DNA of 64,000 nucleotides from Closterium sp. Naga37s-1 (Eukaryota > Streptophyta > Zygnematophyceae > Desmidiales > Closteriaceae), in contig CANJKZ010000530.1 in NCBI GenBank assembly GCA_947471745.1, forward strand, positions 348,501 through 412,500, in the 5' to 3' direction. A program made the position numbers and the translations under genes. Shown here one piece after another: positions 36,812 to 47,826 of the stretch; position 1 is the first letter of the stretch; each line of letters opens with the position of its first letter. The notes below the pieces were generated by a model. That model worked only from the letters and a program-made list of their open reading frames with translations, made no database searches and was not told where the DNA came from.

Positions 36812-37695
36812 TCAAACAACCAGCAGGTGAGGCTGAGTGGGCACACGCCCAAGAGCAGTGCAAAAACGCTGATGATCACTAGAGCCAAGGGCCTTGGTGA
36901 ACACATCAGCAGTGTTGGCCCGCGAGGCCACGTAGGAAAGCCGGAGCTGACGACGCTGCTGCAGCTCAAGAAACAGCGACGGGTCAGCAGTCGAAGGAGC
37001 AAACCTAAGAGCCGCAAGTGTAGTCCTCAGTGTGTCGTGCGGGGCGCCTGGCGGAGACCGTAGACTGGCCGCCGGAGGCTCCACAGGGTACCCGCAGGAA
37101 ACGACCCAGTGAAGCCAGGTGGGCGGCGCAGCCATATCTCCTCGTGAAGGCTGCCCTGCAAGAAAGCTGTGGAGAAGTCGAGGGAGTGCAGCTCGTAGTC
37201 ACGCTGTGCTGCAATGTGCAGCAGCACCCAAAGAGTAGTCATCTTTGGGGTGGGGGAGAAGGTCTGGAAGAAGTCGACCCCCTGTCGCTGACTGAAGCCT
37301 CGAGCAACGTAACGCGCCTTGAAGGCAGGCGGAGAACCCGGCGGCCGCTTCACTCTGAAAATCCACATGCCATCGACTATGTTCGCCCCAGGAGGAGGAA
37401 CCTCGTCAACGTAGGTGGCTGTGGACTTCCACGAAGCCATCTCTGCGTCCATGGCTGTCTGCCACTGAGAGGAGTACTCACCCGCGATCGCCTCTGCGTA
37501 AGAGCGCGGGGTAGGGATGTCAAGTGCATCCGGGTCTCCCTCAGGGCAAAGCAGCATGGATGCGAAACGAGGCAATCTGTCTGTCCTCAAGGACGTCGCT
37601 GCTAAAGGCAGACTCGCCCCCGACGGACGGAGGACAGACAGACTCAGACTCAGTGTCAAGACTCGCGACGTAGTGGAGACGACTCCTAGCTTCAA
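36812..37695 (-). pseudogene. RT and RNase H remnant of element E
   Basis: RT from MDAEMASWKSTATYVDEVPP through ARYVARGFSQRQGVDFFQTF, LDFSTAFLQGSLHEEIW to VYGLRQAPR (37027-37470). A short deletion removes part of REWHDTL, then LAALRFAPSTADPSLFL is joined straight to ELQQRRQLRLSYVASRANTA (about 36970). The join removes the YVDD motif, the RT thumb and most of RNase H. The ORF ends near 36812. Confidence 0.9.
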
Positions 37696-37985
37696 AGTCG
37701 ACTAGCTCAATGACTAGGGCAAATTTTGCAGTAGACGACCGTAGCGAGGAGACGAGTGACAGTAGGAATGGCAGCACAAGCAAGGTCGGACTCAGGGTCC
37801 AGGAACATGCGGAAGAGAGGACGCGGGAGGCTCAGGCAGGACAACACGCTGTGGAACAGAGGAAGGACGAAGTGCCATACCGTGAGTGCATGGGACAGCA
37901 GGAGGACGAGGACGGGCGACACGACGAGCACGAACAGGTGTGGAAGCACGAGTCTCAGGCTCACGACGCTCAGTCAGGGACTCAG

Positions 37986-39232
37986 TCACCTCAGTGTGAG
38001 GAGCAAGATCAGGCAACGAGGAGCCAGGCAGTAGCTGTGGCGGAGATTGGTCTGGCTGTGTACACAGGAGAGGTGGAGTGAGGCCAGTGGAAGATGGGAG
38101 ACTAAGAACCTGGCAAAGGGCCGAGTCAGGCGGCGGCAGGGACGACTGCGGCTGCGCGTAGAAAAACAGTCGGCGCGGGGCAGAACCAGCAGCTCTAGCT
38201 CCTCCAGCACCAGCACCACCAGCACCTCCAGCACCAGCAGCTCCAGTAGCACCTCCGGCACTAGCAGCACCACCAGCTCCGGCCGCTCCAGTACCTCTAG
38301 TACGAGCACCTCCAGGACCAGCAGCTCCCGCATCTCCAGCACCAGTAGCACCAGCACCTCCAGTGCCAGCAGCTCCAGTACCCCCAGCACCTCCAGCACT
38401 AACAGACCACCAGCTCCGGCAGCTCCTGCACCTCCAGTACGAGCACCTCCAGGACCAGCAACTCCAGCACCTCCAGTACCTCCAGCTCCAACTCCTCCAG
38501 CACCAGCAGCACCTCGAGCACCTCCAGCACCAACTGTACCTCCAGGACTAGTAGGTTTAGCACCTCCAGCACCAGTAGCACCTCTAGGACTAGTAGCTCT
38601 GGCACCTCCAGCACCAGCAGCACCTCTAGTACCTCCAGCACCAGCAGCACCTCCAGCACCTCCAACAGTACCTCCAGTACCTCCAGCACCAGCAGTACCT
38701 CCAGGACTAGAAGCTCCAGCACCAGCAGGACCGTATCCTCCACCACGAGAACTGCCTCGCCGAACGATCCACGCACGAATCGCCTGCGGCGAGAGCGTCT
38801 CAAGTAGACCAGGCTGCGGTGGCTGTCCAGCTCCAGGACCTCCAGCAAGGTCACCCACAGCTCCACTGCCACTAGGACTCGCAGCATCCCCCAGAGTCAG
38901 CACCCCAGTCGTAGCACCCCCAGAACCAGCACCCCTAGTCGCAGCACCCCCAGAACCCTCAACCTCTTTCTCAGCACCCCTAGGCTCAGCACCAGCAGTC
39001 TCAGCTCCACAGTCCACAGCAGTTGGCTACGGAGGCGGCGAAGACCGCCGAGGCGGAAAACCAGGGGGGTGTCCAAGCATGGAGAGCGGCGAGTGGCCGC
39101 GGTGTCGTCAGCGGCGGGGTCACCCTCCTCAGCTGGGCCAGAGGAGTCAAAATATATCTCCAAAGGCTCAACCAAGGGGGGTGTGTCTACCTGAGACACA
39201 CCTGAGGGAGAAGGACCCTATGGGGGGAGGGG
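37986..39232 (-). pseudogene. Hinge of element E, Gly/Ala-rich
   Basis: Many repeats of GAGGAGGTGG-like and GGAE/GGAA units. On the + strand they read as Ala-Pro or Ser-Thr repeats, which are shadows. It encodes the variable linker between integrase and RT. SQVDTPPLVEPLEIYFDSSG lies at its start. Confidence 0.8.
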
Positions 39233-39272
39233 GTCTACCGGGGGGGGGGGACTGGTACCAAGAAAAGAGGCG

Positions 39273-40290
39273 CTAGGGGGACCGGGTGGGACGCGTGCGG
39301 GCGTAGCCTGTAGAGACAGACAGACTCGTCAAAGGTGACGTCCTGGGAGGAGAAGACTCAACGCTCGCGCGGGTGGTAGAACTGCCACGGCGGGGCGTCG
39401 GTGGGGAAGCCAAAGAAGACGCAGCGGAGAGTGCGCGAGGAGAGCTTGCTCGCTTTGGCATCGCGAACAAGGGAGAGCGCGCCCCAGACCCGAAACACCG
39501 ACGCATCGCCAACCTTCCCCGTCCACCGGATTGTGGGCGAGGTCTCTGGCTCAGAGACACGGGGCCAGAGGTTGAGCTGATGCGCTGCATATCGGACCGC
39601 AAACGGCCACTGAAAATGGGGAGCAGCCGCACGGATCATGGAGGTACGAGCAACCTCCATGATCAAGCCAATGCGATGCTCAGCAATCCCATTTTGCTGA
39701 GGAGAGGCCGGAAGCGTGAACGACTGGCGGATGCCCTTGTCTCGACAGAACTTCGCAAGGAGGTCAGAGGAGAACTCACCGCCCCTGTCAGAGTGTAGAC
39801 GCAGGACTGGGAAGTCCCAACGAAACCGCTCGCGCAGCTGGCGACGAGTAGCACGGATCCAGGGGATCAAAACACCGCTGACGTCCACCTTGCGTCGCAA
39901 GGGGAAGATCGTGGTGTAGGGTGTGTAGTCGTCAACAACGAGCAAGAAGTAGCGCTCCTGGTCCGTCCCACCGACGGGGGCCGGGCCCCAAACGTCCATG
40001 TGGAGAGTCTGCAGAGGAGCAGTGGTCGGAGGAAACTCGGAGGAGTGAGGAGCGGCGCGCTGCCGCCCCTCGACGCAGGGAAGGCACAGCGGGGCAGGCG
40101 AGCGCGGGAGGGAGGGCAAGGACCTGGGAAGGCAAGAGACAAGGAGACGGGAGTGCATGCTGCGGAGACGCGGCAGCGAGGGGTGACCTAGGCAGTGGTG
40201 CCAGAGGAGAGTCTGGTGAGAGAGTACCCGACACGAGCAAGACGCTGCAAGCTGACCAGATGCAGACACCCGACTCGACGCAACCACCTA
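39273..40290 (-). pseudogene. Integrase of element E
   Basis: HQTLLWHHCLGHPSLPRLRSMH, MDVWGPAPVGGTDQERYF, DFPVLRLHSDRGGEFSS and NGIAEHRIGLIMEVARTS give the D, D, E catalytic residues. The main ORF is 39358-40287. RWTGKVGDASVFRVWGA follows. The frame then breaks around 39358 (WQFYHPRER), and SSPPRTSPLTSL continues in another frame. Confidence 0.9.
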
Positions 40291-40293
40291 ACC

Positions 40294-41010
40294 TTACCCA
40301 GCCACCTGTGCAAACGCAGTGGTCAGGGTGTACAGACCGGACCCAGGCTGACGAGTGAACGTAGCAAGGTGACGGCCAGTCCGTGAGCACTTACAGATCG
40401 CCACACGCTGTCCTCCAGGAATGAAGGTATCAACCCAGACATCCTGAATGGCAGCATTGCTCACCAAGTTCGTCAAGAACGTGGGGAGGTGGAGACCTGA
40501 GAGAGACTCGGAGGGGACTGCCGGACACGGGAGAACAGTGGAGGCTCGCGCAACTACTGGGCCCCCAGTGGGGTCAGCCAGTGAGACTGGGACAGGTGCT
40601 GCGAGTGGTGTTACTGTGGTGAAATCACGAAAGAAGCAACGTGACGCGCCTGAGTCAAGCGTGAAAGTGTGCAAGGCCTCAATTGAGGCAGGACCAGTGG
40701 CGGTAGACGCACTAGCACCTAGAGCGTCGGCAGATTCACGAGCACCTAGAGCTGCAGCAGACTCACTAGCACCTGGAGCGACAGCAGACTCACTAGAACC
40801 GAGAGCAGCAACCTCTATACGACCAGGGACGCATCGCTGAGAAGCACAGTCGCGAGGTCGCTGAGGCCACATAAAAACAAAACCTCCACCACTAGGACTA
40901 CCTCACTGAATAACCCACTCACGAAGCTGTTGAGGGGTGGGGTCGAGTGGGAGAGGTAGTGACCGCTGCTGTCCACCCCTAGCCGCTGCAACTGCCGTGA
41001 TAGTGGCCAT
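40294..41010 (-). pseudogene. Protease and gag remnant of element E
   Basis: LDSGASRCFFRDFTTVTPL and SLADPTGGPVVARAST, then LPTFLTNLVSNAAIQDVWVD. Upstream is only PTPQQLREWV and a stop; the stretched zinc motif and the gag domain are gone. Frames end around 40870. Confidence 0.85.
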
Positions 41011-41257
41011 GACAGGCAGTGACGGTCAGTAGTAGGTCCACCACCTCCAGCACCAGCAGCACCTCCAGTACTCCCAGCCGCACCTCCACCAGCAGCAGCA
41101 GTAGCACGAGCAGCAGCAGAAGAAGTAGTAGCAGGAGGGCGGCTCAGGCTGGGCGGCGTGGCTCGGCCTGGGCAGTGCTGCTCAGCAGGGCACAGCGCAG
41201 CAGTAGCAGCGTGTGCAGCAGCAACACGTTGGGCAGCAGGGCGTGCTGGTTTTTTTT

Positions 41258-41277
41258 TTAAATTATTATTATTTCTA

Positions 41278-41308
<31 letters not shown>
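41258..41308. repeat. (ATT)n microsatellite
   Basis: About 16 trinucleotide units with two interruptions, preceded by a T run, between the gag remnant and the TRIM of element E. Confidence 0.9.
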
Positions 41309-41364
41309 TTAGGGTTGCGGGGCGCGCTGACGCGCTGGGCTGCGGGGCGCACTGGCGTGCTTAG

Positions 41365-41709
41365 TTTCAGATTCCCAACCATTAGACTATTGGGATAGAA
41401 GGGCTTGTTAAGTAGCGGGCCAGTGCGCCCATAACCGCCCAGGACAACGAGCCTGTAACCCTTCCCTAGGATCAATCGGGGATCACCAGTGGACCTCTGA
41501 CACCCCCCCGCACTGGGATGCCCGAAGTGCACACATTGGGATTCGAACCCGAGACCTTCGCTCTGATAACATGTCAGAATCCCAACCATTAGACCATTGG
41601 GATAGAAGGGCTTGTTAAGTAGCGGGTCAGTGCGCCCATAACCCCCCAAGACAACGAGCCTGTAACCCTTCCCTAGGATCAATCGGGGATCACCAGTGGA
41701 CCTGTGACA
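41365..41709 (-). mobile_element. TRIM-type mini-LTR element, copy 2
   Basis: The same 345-bp build as copy 1: LTR 41365-41502, internal 41503-41571 (69 bp), LTR 41572-41709. The left terminus reads TTTCAG in place of TGTCAG. The target duplication is CTTAG (41360-41364 and 41710-41714). The internal PBS on the minus strand is TGTTATCAGAGC and a G run precedes the 3' LTR. It is inserted in the leader of element E. Confidence 0.94.
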
Positions 41710-41779
41710 CTTAGCAGCGGGGCGCGCTGGCGCGCTGGGCTGCGGGGCGCGCTGGCGCGTTTAGGGCTGCGGGGTGCGC

Positions 41780-42040
41780 TGGGCTGCGGGGCTGCTCGCG
41801 GGCAGAAGGGGCGCGCAGGGCAGGGGCTGCTCGCGGGCAGCAGTGGCGCGCGGGGCAGGGGCTGCTTGCGGGCAGCAAGGGCGCTCGGGGCAGGGGCTGC
41901 TCGCAGGCAGCAGCGGCGCGCGGGGCAGGGGCTGCTTGCGGGCAGCAGGGGCGCGCGGGACAGGGGCTGCTCGCGGGCAGCAGAGGCGCGCGGGGCAGGA
42001 GCTGCTCGCGGGCAGCAGGGGCGCGCGTGACAGCAGGGCA
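41780..42040. repeat. 36-bp GC-rich leader repeats of element E
   Basis: About seven copies of ggggctgctcgcgggcagca... units with gcgcgcggggcag. Confidence 0.88.
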
Positions 42041-42186
42041 GCACGCTAGGGCAGGCAGTGCGAGTAGCTGCAGGGCAGCGTGACACTGTGCGAGAGGGCC
42101 GGACAGCGCAAGGGCGTTTCGGGCAGGAACTAGCGGAACGATCGGTGGGCCCTAAAAACCTTACAGGTTTCCTGCTCTGAATACCA

Positions 42187-42317
42187 TGTCAGAATCAACT
42201 GTGCAGGAATGATTGACTAGCAAGCAAGGATGAGTACAAGTACTAGGTTTGACCTAAAGTGTTGTACTCAGTAGAGGCTACCCCACTACAGCCTACACAT
42301 ACAAATGTAGTTTGATA
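42187..42317 (-). repeat. 5' LTR of element E
   Basis: 131 bp, from TGTCAGAATCAACTG to TTTGATA (the terminal ACA has become ATA). The PBS complement gctctgaatacca is adjacent at 42174-42186. Confidence 0.88.
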
Positions 42318-42810
42318 GAGAGAGCAAGGGCGACAGAAAGGGAGGGGAGAGATCAAGGGCAACGGAAAGGGATGGGAGAGAGCAAGGGCGACAGAAAGGG
42401 AGGGCGTTCGTAACGAACGACGGGACGAGCGACGGTACGTGCGATTGGACGGGCGACAGGACGAGCGACAGTACGAGCAATGGGAGGCCAACATGGAGGG
42501 TGACGGGAGTGCGTTGGGAAGTCGACTTCGATGGGACGCTAGGGCGATGGGAGGCGGAAGAAGAAGGGCGAGGGGAGTGAGGAAGGGCAATGGGAGAGAG
42601 GAAGGGTAATGAGAGAGGAAGGCGAGGAGAGAGGAAAGCCGACGGGAGAGGGGAAAGGCGATGGGAGAGAGGGAAGGCGACGAGAGTGAGGAAAGGCGAC
42701 AGAAGAGAGGAAGGCGACGGGAGAGAGGAAAGGCGATAAGAGAGAGGAAGGCGACGGGAGAGAGGAAGGTGACGAGAGAGAGGAAAGGCGACGAGAGGGC
42801 GTTTCGTTGC
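42318..42810. repeat. Purine-rich minisatellites beside element E
   Basis: 42318-42405 has gagagagcaagggcgacagaaaggg units like those at 20998-21288. 42550-42810 has a related gaggaaaggcgacgggaga unit. Between them lie gggacgagcgac-like short repeats. Confidence 0.85.
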
Positions 42811-43491
42811 GAGCGTGATGGCGACGTTGCAAAGAGTGACGCAGCGACGGCAGAGCGAGGCCGATTGTGACGGGGAATGTGACGATTGCGCGATATCTGA
42901 AAAAACATTTCGCTGTTCTACGAAATTATTACCGTAGGCATCCAAGTTACGACATAATATACGCGCCTACGCAGAAAATGTCTAGGTTCTCTGCTATTCT
43001 ATGCTAGGCTGAAAAATAGAGTCTTCAGGAGTAGAAACTAGCTAGTAGTGAACCCATGCACAACTTGAACCTGAAGCTAGGTCCAGCGATCGAAATCATC
43101 GTCGTGCAACCATCGTGCAGGTCTACGAATGCGACTCCTTGTAAAAGCGGCAAATTTTGTTTTGGCAAGAGCCAATCACGTAAGCTCTGTTGAAATAACC
43201 TAAAGGTTACAGTAACATTCCCGAAGGCTCTCCACTCGCGGGTCACTCCAGAGAGAAGCTACGCGCCTGTATCATTATCGCAATAGCTCGTATAGAGCAT
43301 GCGGAAGGTCGAGGGTCACCCGAAGGTCAACAGTAACCGCACTTGGAAGTTACGCGATGCAACACGATAACTGTCAAGAATAACAATAGTCGTGGTTACT
43401 GTAGCAATGCAATTCAGTTAATAAAGGAATGTACCCCTCAGAGTACATGGCTATCTAGGATTGCTATTTATATCTTTGTACCACTATCCTT
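42811..43491. other. Non-coding gap before element G
   Basis: No gene was recognised. The part up to the LTR of element G has ordinary composition. Confidence 0.5.
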
Positions 43492-43626
43492 TGTCAAAAG
43501 ATATACTTGTTATTATCTAGGCTGTATTGGGGTTAGCCTTAGAGGGTACACAAACAATCTCGACACTCTAGTCTTGTACCCCAATCTTGACCTAATCAAC
43601 CATTCCCCTATGACTTAGTCTCAACA
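43492..43626 (+). repeat. 5' LTR of element G
   Basis: 135 bp, from TGTCAAAAGATATAC to GTCTCAACA, followed by the PBS. Confidence 0.92.
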
Positions 43627-43736
43627 TGGTAACTAGAGCAGGAGGTCTCTAGGACCTAAGAATCGGGCCCACCTAACTGTGTTACCCTACCTGCCTTGCC
43701 TACTGCCCGCACGCGCCTCGGCTGCAGCGCGCGTCA

Positions 43737-43738
<2 letters not shown>

Positions 43739-43770
<32 letters not shown>
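43739..43770. repeat. T32 homopolymer in the leader of element G
   Basis: 32 consecutive T between the PBS and the GC-rich leader. Confidence 0.98.
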
Positions 43771-44171
43771 CGCGCGCGCCTCAGCTGTTAGCGTGCGCGT
43801 CACTGTTTTCAGCGCGCGCGTCACTGTTTTTAGCGCGCGCCAATACTGCAGCGCCGCGCGCTGGCCCGCGTCGCCCGCGCAGCTCGCGTCGAGCCCGCGC
43901 AGCTCACCGCCGCGTGCAGCCCGCCGTCGCCCCGCGCGCCGCGTCTGTCGCCAGCGCGGCCCGCCGCTGCGCCGCGCGTCGCGTCGGCCGCCTGCGCGGC
44001 CCGCTACTGCTTAGCGTGCTGCTTTAGGGGCTAGCGTGCGGCCGCTCCTACCTGCTGCCTGCTGCCTGCTCCCTCCTGCCTGCTGCCTGCTGGCTCTGCC
44101 TTTGCTTGTGGCCTGGTGCCTGCTGCCTCTTGTCTGCTGCTTGCTGCCTGCTGCCTCTGCCTGGAGCCATT

Positions 44172-45721
44172 ATGACGACGCCTAACGTTCTAGCGTTCGA
44201 GCCTGACGGTCGCCCCATAGAGTTCGCTGTGTGGTTAGACGATCTCCAGCTGTTCCTTCTGACCGATGCCAAAGAGGGCGTTTCCCTGTTCGATTACGTA
44301 TCTGGCACTGCCGTTGCTCCTGCTGCCGATGCTCCTACTCTCGAACGCTCACAGTGGCAGACTCGTGATGCTGCTGCACGCCTCGCTATTAGGAACCACC
44401 TGCCGATTACTGAGCGCGCGCATTTCAGCCAGCACAAAACTGCTAAGACACTGTACGACGCTGTAGTTGCACGCTACTCCTCCCCGGCCACTGCAGCCAT
44501 AGGTCGACTCATGCTACCTTACCTGTTCCCCGACCTTTCCTCGTTCACCACTGCTGAGGACCTCATTTCCCACCTGCGCGCCACTGACACTCGCTTTTGT
44601 GCCGCCCTTTCAGCCGAGTTCTGCACCGCAAACCCCCCCCCCCGATGTACTTCACTCTCTATTTCCTCGTCACCTGCCTCCCTGACACTCTTAGCTCAGT
44701 CAGGGACCACTTCCTAGCGCTCGACCCCCCCACTCTCACTGTCGACGACTTCGAGAAGCACCTCCTAGCAGCAGAGAAGAACATCCTCGCTGTAGGTGCT
44801 GCTCGTGGTACTCCGCGCTCTCCCCTCTTTGAGGGGTGCTCCCCCTCCCCTCTCACCCCCTCCTACGCCTCCGCAGCTGCTGCTCACGACTACCTTGGTG
44901 CTGAGGAGGTCGGGGCTGCTTCCGCTCCTAGTGGGAAGCGTCGCAGCGGCAGGGGCGGCAAGGGTGGCAGGGGAGGTGGGGGTGGAGGTGGAGGTGGCGG
45001 TGGTGCAGGCGGCGGGGGAGGTGGAGGTGGTGGGGGTGGTGGTGGGGGCGGCGGGGGCACTGGGAGCGGTGGAGGTGGCAGCGGCAGCAGTGGGGGAGGG
45101 GGGAGCGGTGGTGGCAGTGGTGGTCCGGGCCAGCAGCAGTCGCAGCAGCAGCAGCAGTAGCAGCAGCAGCGTCAGTGCCAGACCCCCACTTCCCAGCAGC
45201 TTCTTGACTGGTATGCCGGGCGTGGGGTTTCAGGGGGTCCTGGTCGCTGCCCCTATATCATTCGCACAGGTCCCCGCACTGGTCGCCAGTGCACAGGGTT
45301 TCACACTGAGCAGCGCTGCTTCGCTCGGCTTAGTGACGCCTGGCGAGCCAAGTTTCCTGATGCTACTGAGTTCCCCAACTGGGCAGACCTGCTTAGGCGT
45401 GATGTACCTATCTTTGATCTTGACTATGAGGCAATTCTTGCTGCTATGTATGCATTGACTGTTAGTGCTAAGGGTGACTGCTACTTGTGTGTGCCGCCGG
45501 ATCCTGGTATAGCCCCTGGTATAGTCCCTGCAGCACTAGGTGCTTGTGAGTCTGCTCCCCTTGGTACTGCGCCTGCACAGGCCTTGCACACCTTTACACT
45601 TGACTCTGGTACTTCCCGCTGCTTCTTTCGCGACAGTACCACAGTCACTCCCCTCCCTGCACCTGTTCCTGTCTCTCTGGCTGACCCCTCTAGGGGCCCA
45701 GTGCTTGCACGGTCTTCCACT
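44172..45721 (+). pseudogene. gag-protease of element G
   Basis: It starts MTTPNVLAFEPDGRPIEFAV, very close to element B. An 11-C run (44633-44643) shifts the frame; the other frame resumes at MYFTLYFLVTCLPD. Glycine and Gln tracts follow with a TAG at about 45158. The stretched zinc motif CPYIIRTGPRTGRQCTGFHT... is at 45249, and LDSGTSRCFFRDSTTVTPL in the protease. It is cut at 45721 by the solo LTR and resumes at 46124. Confidence 0.92.
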
Positions 45722-46123
45722 TGTCACAGGATCGAATTTCCACTCGAGAATGTTGCACTAAAGGTGAGTACAAGGCGTATTTATACTCAGAAATACATAG
45801 AAACAACAGATAATCCGAACCTTCGGGAACGCGCTCTTCTAGAATAGATAATCACAAGTGCGCATAAGCACGCAAGCCCATTGGCACTTCGGATTATGGC
45901 GAGATTACGCCTTGTACACCACTGGCGGTGCTGTCGGTGCCGTATAATGTAAATGTCGGTGCCGAAAATACCAAATAAGTGAAATAATCGAAAAGCTCTA
46001 GAAAATAGAATATTAGTCCGATTGAGGTGAAATAAAGTGCAAATGAAAGAGGAAAATAAGGAGAATAAGATGGAGTAAAAACATCGAAATGAGAAATATG
46101 TCGAACGTCGGCGTACTCTCACA
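45722..46123. mobile_element. Solo LTR of an unknown family in element G
   Basis: 402 bp with TGT...ACA ends (TGTCACAGG...CTCTCACA). Flanked by CCACT at 45717-45721 and 46124-46128, a perfect target duplication inside TCTTCCACTGTGC of the protease. It is AT-rich and has no internal region, so it is a solo LTR; the family is not otherwise present here and orientation cannot be set. Confidence 0.9.
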
Positions 46124-47240
46124 CCACTGTGCTTCCGTGTCCGGCGGTCCCGTCTGGTGAGCTGTCTGGTCTCCACCTCCCCTCGTTCTCTACGAACTTG
46201 GTGAGCAACGCTTTCCTCCAGGATGCGGGTGTTGACACCTTCACCCCTGGCCGACAGCGTGTGGCGATCTGCACGTGCTCCCAGACCGGCCGCCACCTGG
46301 CCACGTTCACCCGTGCGCCAGGGTCCAGTCTGTACACCCTCACCACTACGCCGCGCTCCACCCTTTTGTCTCCCCAGCTGCACGCGTCTGCTCAGGCAAC
46401 TACCCAGTGTGAGTGTCGCCGGCTGTCTCACGACACTCTCCTGTGGCACCACCGCCTGGGCCACCCCTCCCTGCCTCGCCTTCGTAGCATGCACTCTCGC
46501 TTTCTGGTCTCTGGTCTTCCCAGGTCTCTGCCTGCCCTCCCTCCCTCGCCTGCGCCGCCCTGCATTCCTTGCGTCGAGGGGCGGCAGCGCGCCGCTCCTC
46601 ACTCCTCCTCGTTCCCTCCCACAGAGGCTCCACTGCAGACTCTCCACCTGGACGTGTGGGGCCCAGCCCGCGTCCGTGGATAGGGCCACGAGCGGTACTT
46701 CTTGCTGGTTGTCGACGACTACACGCGCTACACCACGGTTTTCCCCTTGCAGCGCAAGGCGGACGTCCCTGATGTTTTGATCCCCTGGATTCGCGCTACT
46801 CGTCTCCAGCTCCGCGAGCGGTTCCAGTCGGTCTTTCCTGTCCTGCGTCTGCACTCTGACAGAGGTGGTGAGTTCTCCTCAGACCTCTTGGCAGCCTTCT
46901 GTGCGGAGCACAGCATCCGCCAGACTTTCACGCTTCCGGCCTCTCCGCAGCAGAATGAGGTTGCAGAGCGCCGCATTGGCTTGGTCATGGAGGTCGCTCG
47001 TACCTCTATGATCCATGCGGCTGCCCCCCATTTTCTGTGGCCGTTTGCACTCCGGTACGCTGCGCATCAGCTCAACCTCTGGCCCCGTGACTCCTTGACG
47101 GAGACCTCGCCTACACTGCGTTGGACGGGGAAGGTTGGCGATGCGTCGGTGTTACGGGTCTGTGGCTCTCGTGCCTTTGTTCGCGATACGTCCGTGGACA
47201 AGCTCTCCTCCCGCGCTATTCCCTGCGTCTTCCTTGTGTC
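46124..47240 (+). pseudogene. Protease end and integrase of element G
   Basis: LPCPAVPSGELSGLHLPSFS (protease end), HDTLLWHHRLGHPSLPRLRS, LDVWGPARVRG followed by TAG (46681-46683), then GHERYFLLVVDDYTRYTTV, LHSDRGGEFSS, NEVAERRIGLVMEVARTS and LRWTGKVGDASVLRV. The TAG is at the same codon as in element D. The integrase ends at IPCVFL, where it is joined to RNase H. Confidence 0.92.
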
Positions 47241-47449
47241 AGGAGCACCGACTGGAGCACAGAACGAAGCACATCGCCCTGCGTTACTTCCTTGCTCGAG
47301 AGTTGCAGCAGCGTGGCCAGCTTCGTCTTGCTTACGTGGCCACTCGGGCTAACACTGCTGATATATTCACCAAGGCACTTCCGTCTGGTGATCATCAGCG
47401 TTTCTGTACTTTGTTAGGCCTTGTGCCCACGCTTCCTCACTTGCTGTAG
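47237..47449 (+). pseudogene. RNase H tail of element G
   Basis: LCQEHRLEHRTKHIALRYFL, RELQQRGQLRLAYVATRANT, DIFTKALPSGDHQRFCTLLG and stop. The join uses the shared CCTTG of TTCCTTGG (integrase) and GCCTTGTGTCAG (RNase H), a microhomology deletion. A 3' UTR and polypurine tract follow before the LTR. Confidence 0.9.
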
Positions 47450-47691
47450 GCTTTGTTTGTGCTGTGATCTATATATCTATACCTGTATGTTTGTTCTTGC
47501 TAGGTAGAGATCACTGTACTGTTCTTGTTGCTTATATACCTCTGCATGTGGACTGGCCTTGTGGCCGTTTGCTTGTGCTCAGTGTGTGTGGTGACGTTGT
47601 GATCCACCCTGAGCTGTGTTTTGTTCCTTCTCTTGACCGGTCTTGTGACCATTGCTTGCTTTGGCTATCCCCTATTTCGCCTATGGGGGTG

Positions 47692-47826
47692 TGTCAAAAG
47701 ATATGCTTGTTATTATCTAGGCTGTATTGGGGTTAGCCTTAGAGGGTACACAAACAATCTCGACACTCTAGTCTTGTACCCCAATCTTGACCTAATCAAC
47801 CATTCCCCGATGACTTAGTCTCAAAA
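47692..47826 (+). repeat. 3' LTR of element G
   Basis: 135 bp, partner of 43492-43626, ends CAAAA. Confidence 0.92.

Larger units (their letters stand above)
36492..42317 (-). mobile_element. Element E: deleted Ty1/copia element, minus strand
   Basis: The 3' LTR is truncated (36492-36565). The 5' LTR is 42187-42317, with the PBS TGGTATTCAGAGC at 42174-42186. The order on the minus strand is leader repeats, a TRIM insertion, a gag remnant, protease, integrase, hinge, part of RT, and the tail of RNase H. RT lacks the YVDD block and most of RNase H, so it cannot transpose alone. Confidence 0.9.
43492..47826 (+). mobile_element. Element G: non-autonomous Ty1/copia deletion derivative
   Basis: LTRs 43492-43626 and 47692-47826 (135 bp) are almost identical (CCCCTA against CCCCGA, and CAACA against CAAAA at the end). 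Flanks TCCTT and TCTTT differ by one base, a likely target duplication. PBS TGGTAACTAGAGC at 43627. It has gag, protease, integrase and RNase H tail, but the hinge and the whole RT are deleted at about 47237. A solo LTR of another family sits in the protease. Confidence 0.93.

Noticed and set aside
38047-39276. 409-aa Ser/Thr/Pro-rich ORF on the + strand
   Set aside because: Antisense of the hinge of element E. No domain.
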